DNA of 5,084 bases from an uncultured Eggerthellaceae bacterium (lineage in GTDB: Bacteria; Actinomycetota; Coriobacteriia; Coriobacteriales; Eggerthellaceae). The notes beneath the pieces are model-generated. The model worked only from the letters and a program-made list of their open reading frames with translations, was not told the origin of the DNA and searched no databases. Of the stretch, positions 1-5,084 are shown one piece after another. The stretch spans positions 1 to 5,084 of the forward strand of contig CAKUDT010000121.1 of assembly GCA_934645125.1 (NCBI GenBank). The letters are read 5' to 3'. Both the position numbers and the translations under genes were made by a program. Position 1 is the stretch's first letter. The number at the start of each line of letters is the position of its first letter.

Positions 1-1
1 T

Positions 2-397
2 GGCGAAGTGGCTGTGGCGGGCTGGATTGAAGGCTCGGGCGTTGCGGCTAACGACTTGGCTACACGCATGGCGAAGCTGGGGTATAGGCATTTGATTTAC
101 ACCGATATTACGCGCGACGGTATGCAGACGGGTATCGATCCGCAGATGTATGCCGATATGGCGGCGGCGTTTGGCAACCCCGTTATCGCAAGCGGTGGTG
201 TTGCTTCGCTTGCGGACATTGAAAACCTGGCACCTGTTGCGGGTTCCATTGAGGGTATCATCACGGGGCGCGCCATCTATGAAGGCTCGCTTGACCTGGC
301 GCAAGGTGTTGCGAAATGCCATGAAGTGACGCTTGCTTATAATGTGGCGCAGGCGGCGAAAGATCCCTGCGGAATGGGAGGCTCCTGTGCTTGCTAA
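2..397 (+). CDS. hisA: HisA, phosphoribosyl isomerase (ProFAR isomerase), C-terminal half, 5' end outside window
   Basis: HisA is the cytoplasmic (beta/alpha)8-barrel enzyme that converts ProFAR to PRFAR in histidine biosynthesis. The visible 131 residues are the C-terminal half of the barrel. They include AVAGWIEGSG, the YTDITRDG motif (fragment residues 33-40) that carries the second catalytic Asp of the family, and two phosphate-binding strands, VIASGGV (61-67) and GIITGRAIYEG (85-95). The reading frame is open to the left edge, so the true start lies upstream. Family members in actinobacteria are sometimes the dual-substrate PriA that also serves tryptophan synthesis; this fragment cannot settle that. 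The C-terminus carries an unusual Cys-rich tail, CGMGGSCAC, with another Cys at fragment residue 106. The tail's codons also contain the hisF ribosome-binding site and start. The stop at 395-397 lies 11 bases inside hisF. Confidence 0.95.
   Translation, partial: GEVAVAGWIEGSGVAANDLATRMAKLGYRHLIYTDITRDGMQTGIDPQMYADMAAAFGNPVIASGGVASLADIENLAPVAGSIEGIITGRAIYEGSLDLAQGVAKCHEVTLAYNVAQAAKDPCGMGGSCAC
376..381 (+). promoter_or_regulatory. hisF ribosome-binding site inside the end of hisA
   Basis: GGGAGG lies five bases before the GTG at 387. It decides the hisF start: the reading frame is open back to an ATG-like start at 333, but that would add 18 residues with no family counterpart and no good Shine-Dalgarno sequence. 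The site is within the last hisA codons, which implies translational coupling of the two genes. Confidence 0.85.
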
Positions 398-1151
398 GCG
401 CGTAATTCCCTGCATGGACGTGAAGGACGGGCGCGTTGTCAAAGGCGTGAACTTCGTGAACTTGCGCGATGCGGGTGACCCCATTGAGCTGGCGCAACGC
501 TACGACCAGCAAAAAGCCGACGAAGTGATCTTCCTGGACATCACGGCAACCAGCGATAACCGTGCTACCACTATTGAGCTTGCGTCGCATGCCAGCGCGC
601 AGCTGCGTTTGCCATATTGCGTGGGCGGCGGTTTTCGCAGCGTGGCGGACATTCGCGCCATGATTGCTGCCGGCGCCGATAAGGTTTCCGTGAATTCTGC
701 GGCGGTGAAGGATCCGTCGCTTATCACGCAGGCCGCAGCAGCGTTTGGCAGCCAAGCCATCGTGTGCGCCATTGATGCGAAGGCGGTGCCGGGAAACCCC
801 AATAAGTGGGAGGTCTATACGGCGGGCGGACGCAACAACACCGGCCTTGATGCGGTTGAGTGGGCGGCTGAAGCGTGTCGTCGCGGTGCGGGCGAAATCC
901 TTCTGACCAGCATGGATCGCGATGGAAGCCGCGATGGCTTCGACTGTGCTCTAACGCGTGCAGTCGCGCGCGCCGTGAACATCCCCGTTATCGCGAGTGG
1001 CGGCGTGGGCAAGATCGAGCATTTTGCCGAAGGGGTCCTGGAAGGGGAGGCAGACGCCGTGCTTGCCGCCAGCGTGTTCCATTTCGGCGAGTTCACTGTG
1101 CGCCAGGTCAAGGAGTACATGCGCTCTCAAGGTATCCCCGTCCGACTCTAA
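387..1151 (+). CDS. hisF: HisF, imidazole glycerol phosphate synthase cyclase subunit
   Basis: HisF is the cyclase subunit of IGP synthase. With the HisH glutaminase it uses ammonia and PRFAR to make imidazole glycerol phosphate and AICAR in the cytoplasm. From the GTG start the protein has 254 residues, the usual family length, and begins VLAKRVIPCMDVKDGRVVKG, a near-consensus HisF N-terminus. The two catalytic aspartates fall at the canonical positions: D11 in CMDVKDG and D130 in CAIDAK. Other family motifs are VGGGFRS (79-85), GADKVSVNS (96-104), LLTSMDRDG (172-180) and the phosphate-binding VIASGGVGK (201-209). It overlaps hisA by 11 bases (387-397), so the two are certainly co-transcribed. 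No hisI or hisE follows, although these often come next. No frameshift or missing key residue is seen. Confidence 0.97.
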   Translation: MLAKRVIPCMDVKDGRVVKGVNFVNLRDAGDPIELAQRYDQQKADEVIFLDITATSDNRATTIELASHASAQLRLPYCVGGGFRSVADIRAMIAAGADKVSVNSAAVKDPSLITQAAAAFGSQAIVCAIDAKAVPGNPNKWEVYTAGGRNNTGLDAVEWAAEACRRGAGEILLTSMDRDGSRDGFDCALTRAVARAVNIPVIASGGVGKIEHFAEGVLEGEADAVLAASVFHFGEFTVRQVKEYMRSQGIPVRL

Positions 1152-1172
1152 CAGCCCGGTTCCCGAGCCGCT

Positions 1173-1205
1173 TTGTTGACAAATTACCCCACCTTTTGTC
1201 AACAA
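1173..1205 (+). repeat. 11-bp perfect inverted repeat just downstream of hisF
   Basis: TTGTTGACAAA (1173-1183) and its exact reverse complement TTTGTCAACAA (1195-1205) are separated by 11 bases. Each arm is itself nearly palindromic (TTGT-TG-ACAA). There is no long T-tract, only TTT after the second arm, so a protein-binding operator or a weak AT-rich hairpin both remain possible. A shorter hairpin, CGGTT-CCCG-AGCCG (1157-1170), lies directly after the hisF stop and may contribute to 3'-end formation. The function of the repeat is not known from the sequence. Confidence 0.6.
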
Positions 1206-1280
1206 TTTGCGATGCGGTTCGGGGCATCTGTCGGCAAAGGCGGGCCCCGTACATTCCGTGCTCAAACAGTCCTCGTTTTG

Positions 1281-1305
1281 GAAAACGGTCCACTGGACCG
1301 TTTTC
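1281..1305. terminator. Probable bidirectional terminator after the his operon
   Basis: A perfect 12-bp palindrome about one central base: GAAAACGGTCCA, C, TGGACCGTTTTC. Read as RNA, ACGGTCC-ACT-GGACCGT is a tight GC-rich hairpin flanked by A4 and T4, the form of a short bidirectional intrinsic terminator. It lies 130 bases after the hisF stop with no gene between, so it most likely ends the his transcript. The T-run is only four bases, so efficiency may be modest. Confidence 0.6.
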
Positions 1306-1460
1306 GTCGCTGCGGAACTGCGCGCGGAATATATGGATCCTGCCCTCTAGGGGGGATTATCTAGTTGGTGTCTTGGGTCGTCCGTTGACAAGGGTTCGCC
1401 TCGCGACTCCGCTGTCGCTCCCTCCTTTTGGGGATTGCACGCTGGAGGGCACTACCGTCT

Positions 1461-1721
1461 CCAATTTCATTCATGTTGTTACAAAATGGCTCCCAAATTC
1501 GAAGTTGATGCAGGTTGGAAGTAGGTTGAGAGCGCGAATCGGGGAGGTTTTTAACGGAAGGCGTTTCCTGGCAAGATAAAGATTATTAAAATCCCAGTTC
1601 ATAACTATACTCAGTTAGAATATATCGAAATGTTGGAACGCCGTTGAAAGCCCGACCTACTTCCAAACTGCATCAACTTCGAATTTAACCCTGGCTTTTC
1701 AACAACATGACCCGAAATTGG
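1461..1721. repeat. Inverted-repeat element 1 (core A arms)
   Basis: The arms are mirrored around a unique AT-rich centre. The inner core is 32 bp: 1495-1526 matches the reverse complement of 1655-1686 at 31 of 32 positions (starting AAATTCGAAGTTGATGCAG, ending GGAAGTAGGT). Exactly 14 bases outside each core is TCATGTTGTT (1471-1480) or its complement AACAACATGA (1701-1710). Further out, CCAATTTC (1461-1468) mirrors GAAATTGG (1714-1721) with a one-base spacing difference. The 14-base spacers differ, so only defined blocks are conserved. The centre (1527-1654) is 128 bases and contains -10-like strings TATACT (1606-1611) and TAGAAT (1616-1621). The right core is also enclosed by a smaller inverted repeat, GTTGAAAGCC (1643-1652) and GGCTTTTCAAC (1693-1703). 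It could be a MITE-like element, an invertible segment, or a long hairpin. No clear target-site duplication is seen. Confidence 0.8.
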
Positions 1722-1835
1722 TCGAGATAATAAAAAGCGACGGGTCTTTGCATTTCTACCGATATGCGGTCTCTCAATATTGTCCGCCGGCAAGAGCGTG
1801 CTACATGATTCCGCGACGAGAAACGGAGCGAAGGC

Positions 1836-2049
1836 CATGTTGTCAGAAATCGCGCGACAAAACGCAAAATATTCCTGTTCGGGGTAGGTTGAAGGGGCAC
1901 CGACCCTTGTTTCTCCAGCGCTTGCGATATGCGACCTGGGCTTTTGCGGGTCCACTTCGTCTCAAACGGCACTGGTCGGTCTGCAAACGTTTTCCGAGGT
2001 ACCCCGAACAGGAATATTTTGTGTATTAAGGCGAAAAAACGACAACATG
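1836..2049. repeat. Inverted-repeat element 2 (core B arms)
   Basis: The plan is the same as in the element just upstream. The outer boxes are CATGTTGTC (1836-1844) and GACAACATG (2041-2049). The inner cores are 22 bp and perfectly complementary: 1865-1886 (starting CAAAATATTCCTG, ending TTCGGGGTA) against 2000-2021. Spacers between box and core are 20 and 19 bases and differ in sequence. The unique centre (1887-1999) is 113 bases. The left core continues into GGTTGA, giving GTAGGTTGA as in the left arm of element 1, which ties the two elements together. No transposase, recombinase or other gene lies inside. Confidence 0.8.
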
Positions 2050-2067
2050 TCGTCGAAGCGCGCGTAT

Positions 2068-2106
2068 TTTACATTCATTGTCCTATGTTAAAGATATGCT
2101 TAAAAA
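2068..2106 (+). promoter_or_regulatory. Weak candidate promoter for the riboswitch transcript
   Basis: The riboswitch needs a promoter upstream of about 2250, and the AT-rich stretch after element 2 is the best place for it. Candidate hexamers are TTTACA (2068-2073) with AAGATA (2091-2096) at 17-base spacing, or TTGTCC (2079-2084) with TAAAAA (2101-2106) at 16. Neither is a close match to the sigma-70 consensus. A consensus TTGACA at 2220-2225 is nearer to the aptamer but has no acceptable -10 at normal spacing. Confidence 0.2.
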
Positions 2107-2252
2107 GCGCATTGCTGCATAAGCAAATGTGCTAATCTTTGGACAGACGCGTGTGCTTGTCCAGCGGATTGTCGTAGCAGACGAAAGCGGACAGCAGCAA
2201 GCGTCAAATAAGAAGCAAGTTGACAATTTCATACTCCATACAGCGCATTGTG

Positions 2253-2270
2253 GCTGCGAGAAATCGCAGC
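2253..2270 (+). other. GAAA-tetraloop hairpin at the 5' edge of the riboswitch
   Basis: GCTGCGA-GAAA-TCGCAGC forms a perfect 7-bp stem capped by a GNRA-type loop just before the cobalamin aptamer. Its first arm overlaps GGCTGC (2252-2257), which could instead pair with GCAGCC (2499-2504) after the B12 box. Its second arm ends at GC (2269-2270), which can take part in a P1 pairing. It may be a stabilising 5' cap of the leader RNA or a competitor of P1. Confidence 0.5.
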
Positions 2271-2495
2271 ATACGGTGGTCGGCGCGACAGCGCGTGTGC
2301 GCTTGCGGCCGGCAAGGGAACCAGGTGAAAGACCTGGACGGTACCCGCCACTGTAAGCGCTTTGGCAGCAACAGCAGCGGGTGAGTGTGGCCCGCGGTCA
2401 CTGAGCGTATGTGCTCGGGAAGGCTTTGTTGCTACCGCTTGGAAGCCCAAGGCTTCTAAGAAAGCGCGAGTCAGGAGACCTGCTGAAATGGATGC
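2269..2495 (+). promoter_or_regulatory. Cobalamin (adenosylcobalamin-type) riboswitch aptamer
   Basis: Cobalamin riboswitches are leader RNAs that bind coenzyme B12 and reduce expression of the gene behind them. All family landmarks are present in order. GGGAA (2316-2320) is followed by the hairpin CCAGGT-GAAAG-ACCTGG (2321-2337). The core CCCGCCACTGTAA is at 2344-2356. GAGC-GTATGT-GCTC runs into CGGGAAGGC at about 2404-2424. A variable 3' stem GAAGCC-CAA-GGCTTC is at 2442-2456. The B12 box AGTCAGGAGACCTGCT (2469-2484) differs from consensus at few positions. TCGGC (2280-2284) can pair with GCTGA (2482-2486) to close P2, and GCAT (2269-2272) with ATGC (2492-2495) is a possible P1. The exact outer edges are uncertain by some ten bases. 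The gene it controls begins at 2665. Confidence 0.95.
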
Positions 2496-2583
2496 ATTGC
2501 AGCCAAGGCGGGATCACCTTGTAAAAGTGCAGTGCACACTACGTTGGCCTTTCGGCTGACAGGTTTGTTTCATGCGGCAAAAA

Positions 2584-2625
2584 CGGGCGGCAGCATCTTC
2601 GCGATGTTGTCGCCCGATTTTTTTT
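2584..2625 (+). terminator. Intrinsic terminator, expression platform of the cobalamin riboswitch
   Basis: A 14-bp hairpin, with arms 2584-2597 (CGGGCGGCAGCATC) and 2603-2616 (GATGTTGTCGCCCG), a TTCGC loop and two G-U pairs, is followed by eight T residues (2618-2625). This is a strong rho-independent terminator between aptamer and gene, so control is most likely premature termination when cobalamin is bound. The 5' arm can instead pair with 2491-2504 next to the B12 box, which would serve as antiterminator. A smaller hairpin, GTTGGCC-TTTC-GGCTGAC (2543-2560), sits between aptamer and terminator. Confidence 0.9.
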
Positions 2626-2650
2626 GCAAGAAAAAAGGAAGAAAAGGAAA

Positions 2651-2658
2651 GGAAGGAG
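2651..2658 (+). promoter_or_regulatory. Ribosome-binding site of the surface-protein gene
   Basis: GGAAGGAG sits six bases before the ATG at 2665, in a purine-rich run after the terminator. It fixes the start of the secreted protein and lies outside the terminator hairpin, so the leader probably acts on transcription rather than by hiding this site. Confidence 0.85.
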
Positions 2659-2664
2659 TTGTAC

Positions 2665-5084
2665 ATGGATGCATCGAAAACCACCTGGCGGCGCAAAGCT
2701 GTGTCGCTTTTGATGGCTTTCATCCTTGTGTTCGGGCTGTCTCCGTTTGGCGCCGCAACGCCGGCGTATGCGGATCCCGTTTCGAACGCGGATGAAAATG
2801 TGCTTTCCGTGCCAACCGAAAATGGCACGCTGGGCGACATCGGCGCTTCCGACGAGAAGGGCGAACTCAATACGGGCGCGGTTTCCCCTGAAGGGAAAAC
2901 CCTTACTGTGACCGGCCAAGAAAACGCCGTTTCACCTGCGGCTACAGAAGGCACAAGCGCGCTGGAGGGGCAAGACGCTCCAGCAAACGATGACGCAGCG
3001 ACCCAGCCGAAAGTGACCATCAAGGGCCTTCATAACGCTCAGATCAATTCGGGCAAGCTCTATACGTTTACCGATGGCGTGCGCGGCGAGACCGATCTTC
3101 TTGCCGATACGCCTGCTACAGCCGATGGCTACAGTTTGATGTACGACAAGGTTGAACTGGCTGCCGGTGATTACTGGTTCGAAGGCTTTGATAGCGCCGG
3201 AAACGATAACGGCGGTCTTAAAGTCACCGTTACCAATGCCGAAGAGCAGACCATTACCGTGCATCGTATTTACGACCTGCGCGCCACTAACAGCGGTTGG
3301 GTTCGCGGCACCGATTACCAGATTTCCGTGCTGGTAAAGGGCGCCGATGGCACCGACCGTTTGGCTATCGTTGGCGATGCAGACGCGTATGGTACGCCCA
3401 CCGCGTCCGCAATTTACCTGGATGGCGACTCCATTGAGGCAACGTTTACCCCCTTGGGCGAAAAAGCCGAAACGAACGTGCCCATTACGTTAAAGAAGAA
3501 CTCCACCCAAACCAATACGAACGTCAGCATGACCACCTCTATTCCGGTGGGCATCAACGTTAACGTGACGGCACCTGCTGGATCGACCGTTTCTTTGGGC
3601 GATTACTCGAGTTACATCTACACGTTCTACGATGCAGAAGCAACTACTGCCGATGAAGCCGGCAACGTTGTGGCAAGCTTCAGGATTCCAGGCTCTGCCT
3701 CGGGTCAGCGCTTCGTTCGCGTGCAGAACCCTAACGGCGTGACGTATTGGAGCTTCGAGCAGATTACTTCGTCGAAAGACATTACGGTATCGGCCGAAGA
3801 CATCTATCTGAATGATTCGACGTTCACTAAGAGCACCGTCAATCGTTTCACTGAAAACGTGTATGACATGGGCAACATTTACATGAACATCAATAACAAA
3901 GGTTACTTGAACATGGAGGCTGGTCAGACTTACGAGCTGAACATGTTCCGTAACTGGCAGGCCATTGAGTCGTTCATGAACAGCAAGATTGCGCTGCCGG
4001 ATATGCATTACCAGGTTGTTGATTTCAACGGCAACGCAAGCGATGTTGTGTCTATTGTGCCCGATGAAAACAACAGCAATCTTGCAACCATGAAGGCTGA
4101 GCATGCGGGCACCGCTGTGGTGAAAGTAACGTATGACGCCATGATTGACACCACGGCCCAGGGTGGCCCCAAGCTTTCAGCAATTTGGCCCGAGCTCACG
4201 GGCGTGTTTGTGGTATCGGTTGGCGCCGATGGCTCATCCATTGAGACGAACATGCTCATGGACCGCGCAGGTTCGACAGCAACAAAGCTGGACTCCGAGC
4301 ACGATACGCTGTACTACTTGGGCGATCAGGGCGCAACGTATACGTTCACGCCGGAAGCTGGCTGCACGGTAAGCATCGCGCGCTCCACGGTTGATGGCGC
4401 TCTGGCATTTACGGGCTTCACCACCGACGGCGTATCCGTTGACGAAGCAACAGGTGCTGTTACGGTCTCCCAGCTTACGACCGGCCGTCACATTATCAAG
4501 ATTGAAAAAGACGGCGTGGCAAGCTATCAGGTTATCAACGCGCGCCAGGCATCACTTTCTGTAACTGATGCTCAAGGCACCACGTTGGATGAAAACTCCC
4601 AGGTCAAAGCAGGCGATGTACTCACGCTGCAATTCGGCAACTTGCTGAACCCCTGCGAGAAGCTGGCAACGCTCTACAACCGCAACACGGTAATTTCCTA
4701 CACGGGCACCGATGGAACCGCATTCGCTTCTGCGCCAGGCGGCAACTTCGGCGTGTACGATTTCTCAAGCAATGCGGATCGTCAGAGGCTGAATGTTACC
4801 ATTCCTAAGTACTGGGACGAATCTTCGTACACTCTTTCTACGGGTGTGCTGCGGAGCAACGGTTTCGGTTCCCAGCCGGGCGAACACCGCGGCTTGCGCT
4901 ATCTGACCGGCAAGGCTGCCAATCTGAATGCCGAAAAGGTGGGTGGCGTGCTGAGCTCGCTTCCCAATGTGACGTTCGATGTTGCGCCTACGGAGTTCAT
5001 CACGGGCAAGCTGGTGTTCCAGAATGAAGACGGCACGGCAATCGATCGCGCGAATGTGAATATCGAGCTCAAAGACGCCGATGG
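2665..5084 (+). CDS. Large secreted Ig-like modular protein under cobalamin riboswitch control, 3' end outside window
   Basis: The reading frame is open from the ATG to the right edge, giving 806 residues and no stop. Residues 1-36 are a classical Sec signal peptide: basic WRRK (8-11), hydrophobic AVSLLMAFILVFGL (12-25), then cleavage predicted after TPAYA (32-36). Residues 37 to about 115 are an acidic, Ala/Thr/Ser-rich linker. From about 116 the protein is beta-rich and Asn/Thr/Gly-rich, as in cell-surface stalks. Modules are suggested at about 116-280, 289-390, 413-525 (Big_2-like, with SDVVSI, then ATMKAEHAGTAVVKVTYDA), 542-640 (from LDSEHDTLYYLGD to TYTFTPEAG and beyond) and a new module from about 781 (GKLVFQNEDGTAIDRANVNI) that resembles a CnaB- or carboxypeptidase-regulatory-like fold. 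Only two Cys are present in the mature part (567, 664). No catalytic motif or cell-wall anchor is visible; an anchor would lie downstream. Riboswitch context suggests a role in corrinoid capture, which is inference. Boundaries are by eye. Confidence 0.9.
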   Translation, partial: MDASKTTWRRKAVSLLMAFILVFGLSPFGAATPAYADPVSNADENVLSVPTENGTLGDIGASDEKGELNTGAVSPEGKTLTVTGQENAVSPAATEGTSALEGQDAPANDDAATQPKVTIKGLHNAQINSGKLYTFTDGVRGETDLLADTPATADGYSLMYDKVELAAGDYWFEGFDSAGNDNGGLKVTVTNAEEQTITVHRIYDLRATNSGWVRGTDYQISVLVKGADGTDRLAIVGDADAYGTPTASAIYLDGDSIEATFTPLGEKAETNVPITLKKNSTQTNTNVSMTTSIPVGINVNVTAPAGSTVSLGDYSSYIYTFYDAEATTADEAGNVVASFRIPGSASGQRFVRVQNPNGVTYWSFEQITSSKDITVSAEDIYLNDSTFTKSTVNRFTENVYDMGNIYMNINNKGYLNMEAGQTYELNMFRNWQAIESFMNSKIALPDMHYQVVDFNGNASDVVSIVPDENNSNLATMKAEHAGTAVVKVTYDAMIDTTAQGGPKLSAIWPELTGVFVVSVGADGSSIETNMLMDRAGSTATKLDSEHDTLYYLGDQGATYTFTPEAGCTVSIARSTVDGALAFTGFTTDGVSVDEATGAVTVSQLTTGRHIIKIEKDGVASYQVINARQASLSVTDAQGTTLDENSQVKAGDVLTLQFGNLLNPCEKLATLYNRNTVISYTGTDGTAFASAPGGNFGVYDFSSNADRQRLNVTIPKYWDESSYTLSTGVLRSNGFGSQPGEHRGLRYLTGKAANLNAEKVGGVLSSLPNVTFDVAPTEFITGKLVFQNEDGTAIDRANVNIELKDAD

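Larger units (their letters stand above)
1152..2252. other. Long intergenic stretch rich in inverted repeats, no convincing gene
   Basis: About 1.1 kb separates hisF from the riboswitch leader. No reading frame here has a good ribosome-binding site, a recognisable protein family, or the codon pattern of the flanking genes. The frames that are open run straight through inverted-repeat arms. The parts around 1560-1750 and 2030-2130 are visibly more AT-rich than the genes. Contents in order: the inverted repeat at 1173-1205, the palindrome at 1281-1305, a stretch at about 1310-1460 in which I see nothing, repeat element 1 (1461-1721), repeat element 2 (1836-2049), then two short inverted repeats near the riboswitch (TGCTTA 2097-2102 with TAAGCA 2120-2125; TGGACA 2140-2145 with TGTCCA 2158-2163). 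It may be a decayed mobile-element landing site. Confidence 0.7.

Noticed and set aside
1384..1460. Possible tRNA-like or decayed RNA gene around GGGTTCGCC
   Set aside because: The T-arm resemblance is only a few bases; no acceptor stem or anticodon arm can be built around it.
875..1579. Plus-strand open frame of 234 codons
   Set aside because: It begins inside hisF in another frame, is Arg-rich as expected for a GC-rich shadow, and continues into the intergenic repeat arm.
1611..1955. Minus-strand open frame of 114 codons across both repeat elements
   Set aside because: It runs through an arm of each inverted-repeat element and their unique DNA, has no recognisable family or good ribosome-binding site, and similar peptide strings (such as NSKLMQ, PNRNIL) appear only because repeat arms are translated in both orientations.
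1718..2029. Plus-strand open frame of 103 codons spanning element 2
   Set aside because: No Shine-Dalgarno sequence, no family resemblance, and it translates the repeat cores.
1461..2049. CRISPR array
   Set aside because: The repeats are two inverted pairs with different cores, not direct repeats with regular spacers, and no cas gene is present.
2220..2248. Consensus -35-like TTGACA at 2220-2225
   Set aside because: No acceptable -10 hexamer at 16-18 bases; the bases there are GC-rich (GCGCAT).
2488..2559. Possible 23-residue leader peptide starting at ATG 2488, with AGGAG of the B12 box as ribosome-binding site
   Set aside because: AGGAG is a conserved aptamer element, the spacing of 10 bases is long, and the peptide shows no attenuation signature. 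A riboswitch with a terminator already explains the leader.
3490..4104. Minus-strand open frame of 204 codons opposite the secreted-protein gene
   Set aside because: It lies wholly antisense to a well-supported coding region with signal peptide and ribosome-binding site, and its length is explained by codon bias on the sense strand.

Overview
The window holds the end of a histidine biosynthesis operon, about 1.1 kb of repeat-rich DNA with no convincing gene, and a cobalamin-riboswitch-controlled gene for a large secreted protein that runs off the right edge. Everything is on the + strand. The organism looks like a moderately GC-rich Gram-positive bacterium. Codon choice, the Ala-rich signal peptide and the very large modular surface protein behind a B12 riboswitch suggest a host-associated anaerobe, perhaps a Coriobacteriia/Eggerthellales-type actinobacterium. 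That placement is inference and is not settled by the sequence.

Left region (2-1151): the C-terminal half of hisA overlaps hisF by 11 bases. The hisF Shine-Dalgarno sequence lies inside the last hisA codons. HisA and HisF catalyse consecutive steps around the formation of imidazole glycerol phosphate, so translational coupling makes sense. No hisI/hisE follows, and the operon appears to stop here.

Middle region (1152-2252): an 11-bp perfect inverted repeat and a 12-bp palindrome, probably a terminator, follow hisF. Then come two inverted-repeat elements (1461-1721 and 1836-2049) with the same plan: an outer CATGTTGT box, a spacer of 14 or 19-20 bases, and a conserved inner core, mirrored around a unique centre of 113-128 bp. 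The outer boxes match between the elements but the cores differ. They could be small non-autonomous mobile elements or invertible DNA segments. ORFs across this stretch look spurious.

Right region (2253-5084): a complete cobalamin riboswitch aptamer with core and B12 box is followed by a strong intrinsic terminator (2584-2625). A visible antiterminator pairing could link aptamer and terminator. Behind it, a good ribosome-binding site starts a secreted, beta-rich, Ig-like modular protein of at least 806 residues. The layout predicts expression when cobalamin is scarce, so the protein may take part in capturing cobalamin or another corrinoid at the cell surface. The window contains no domain that proves this.
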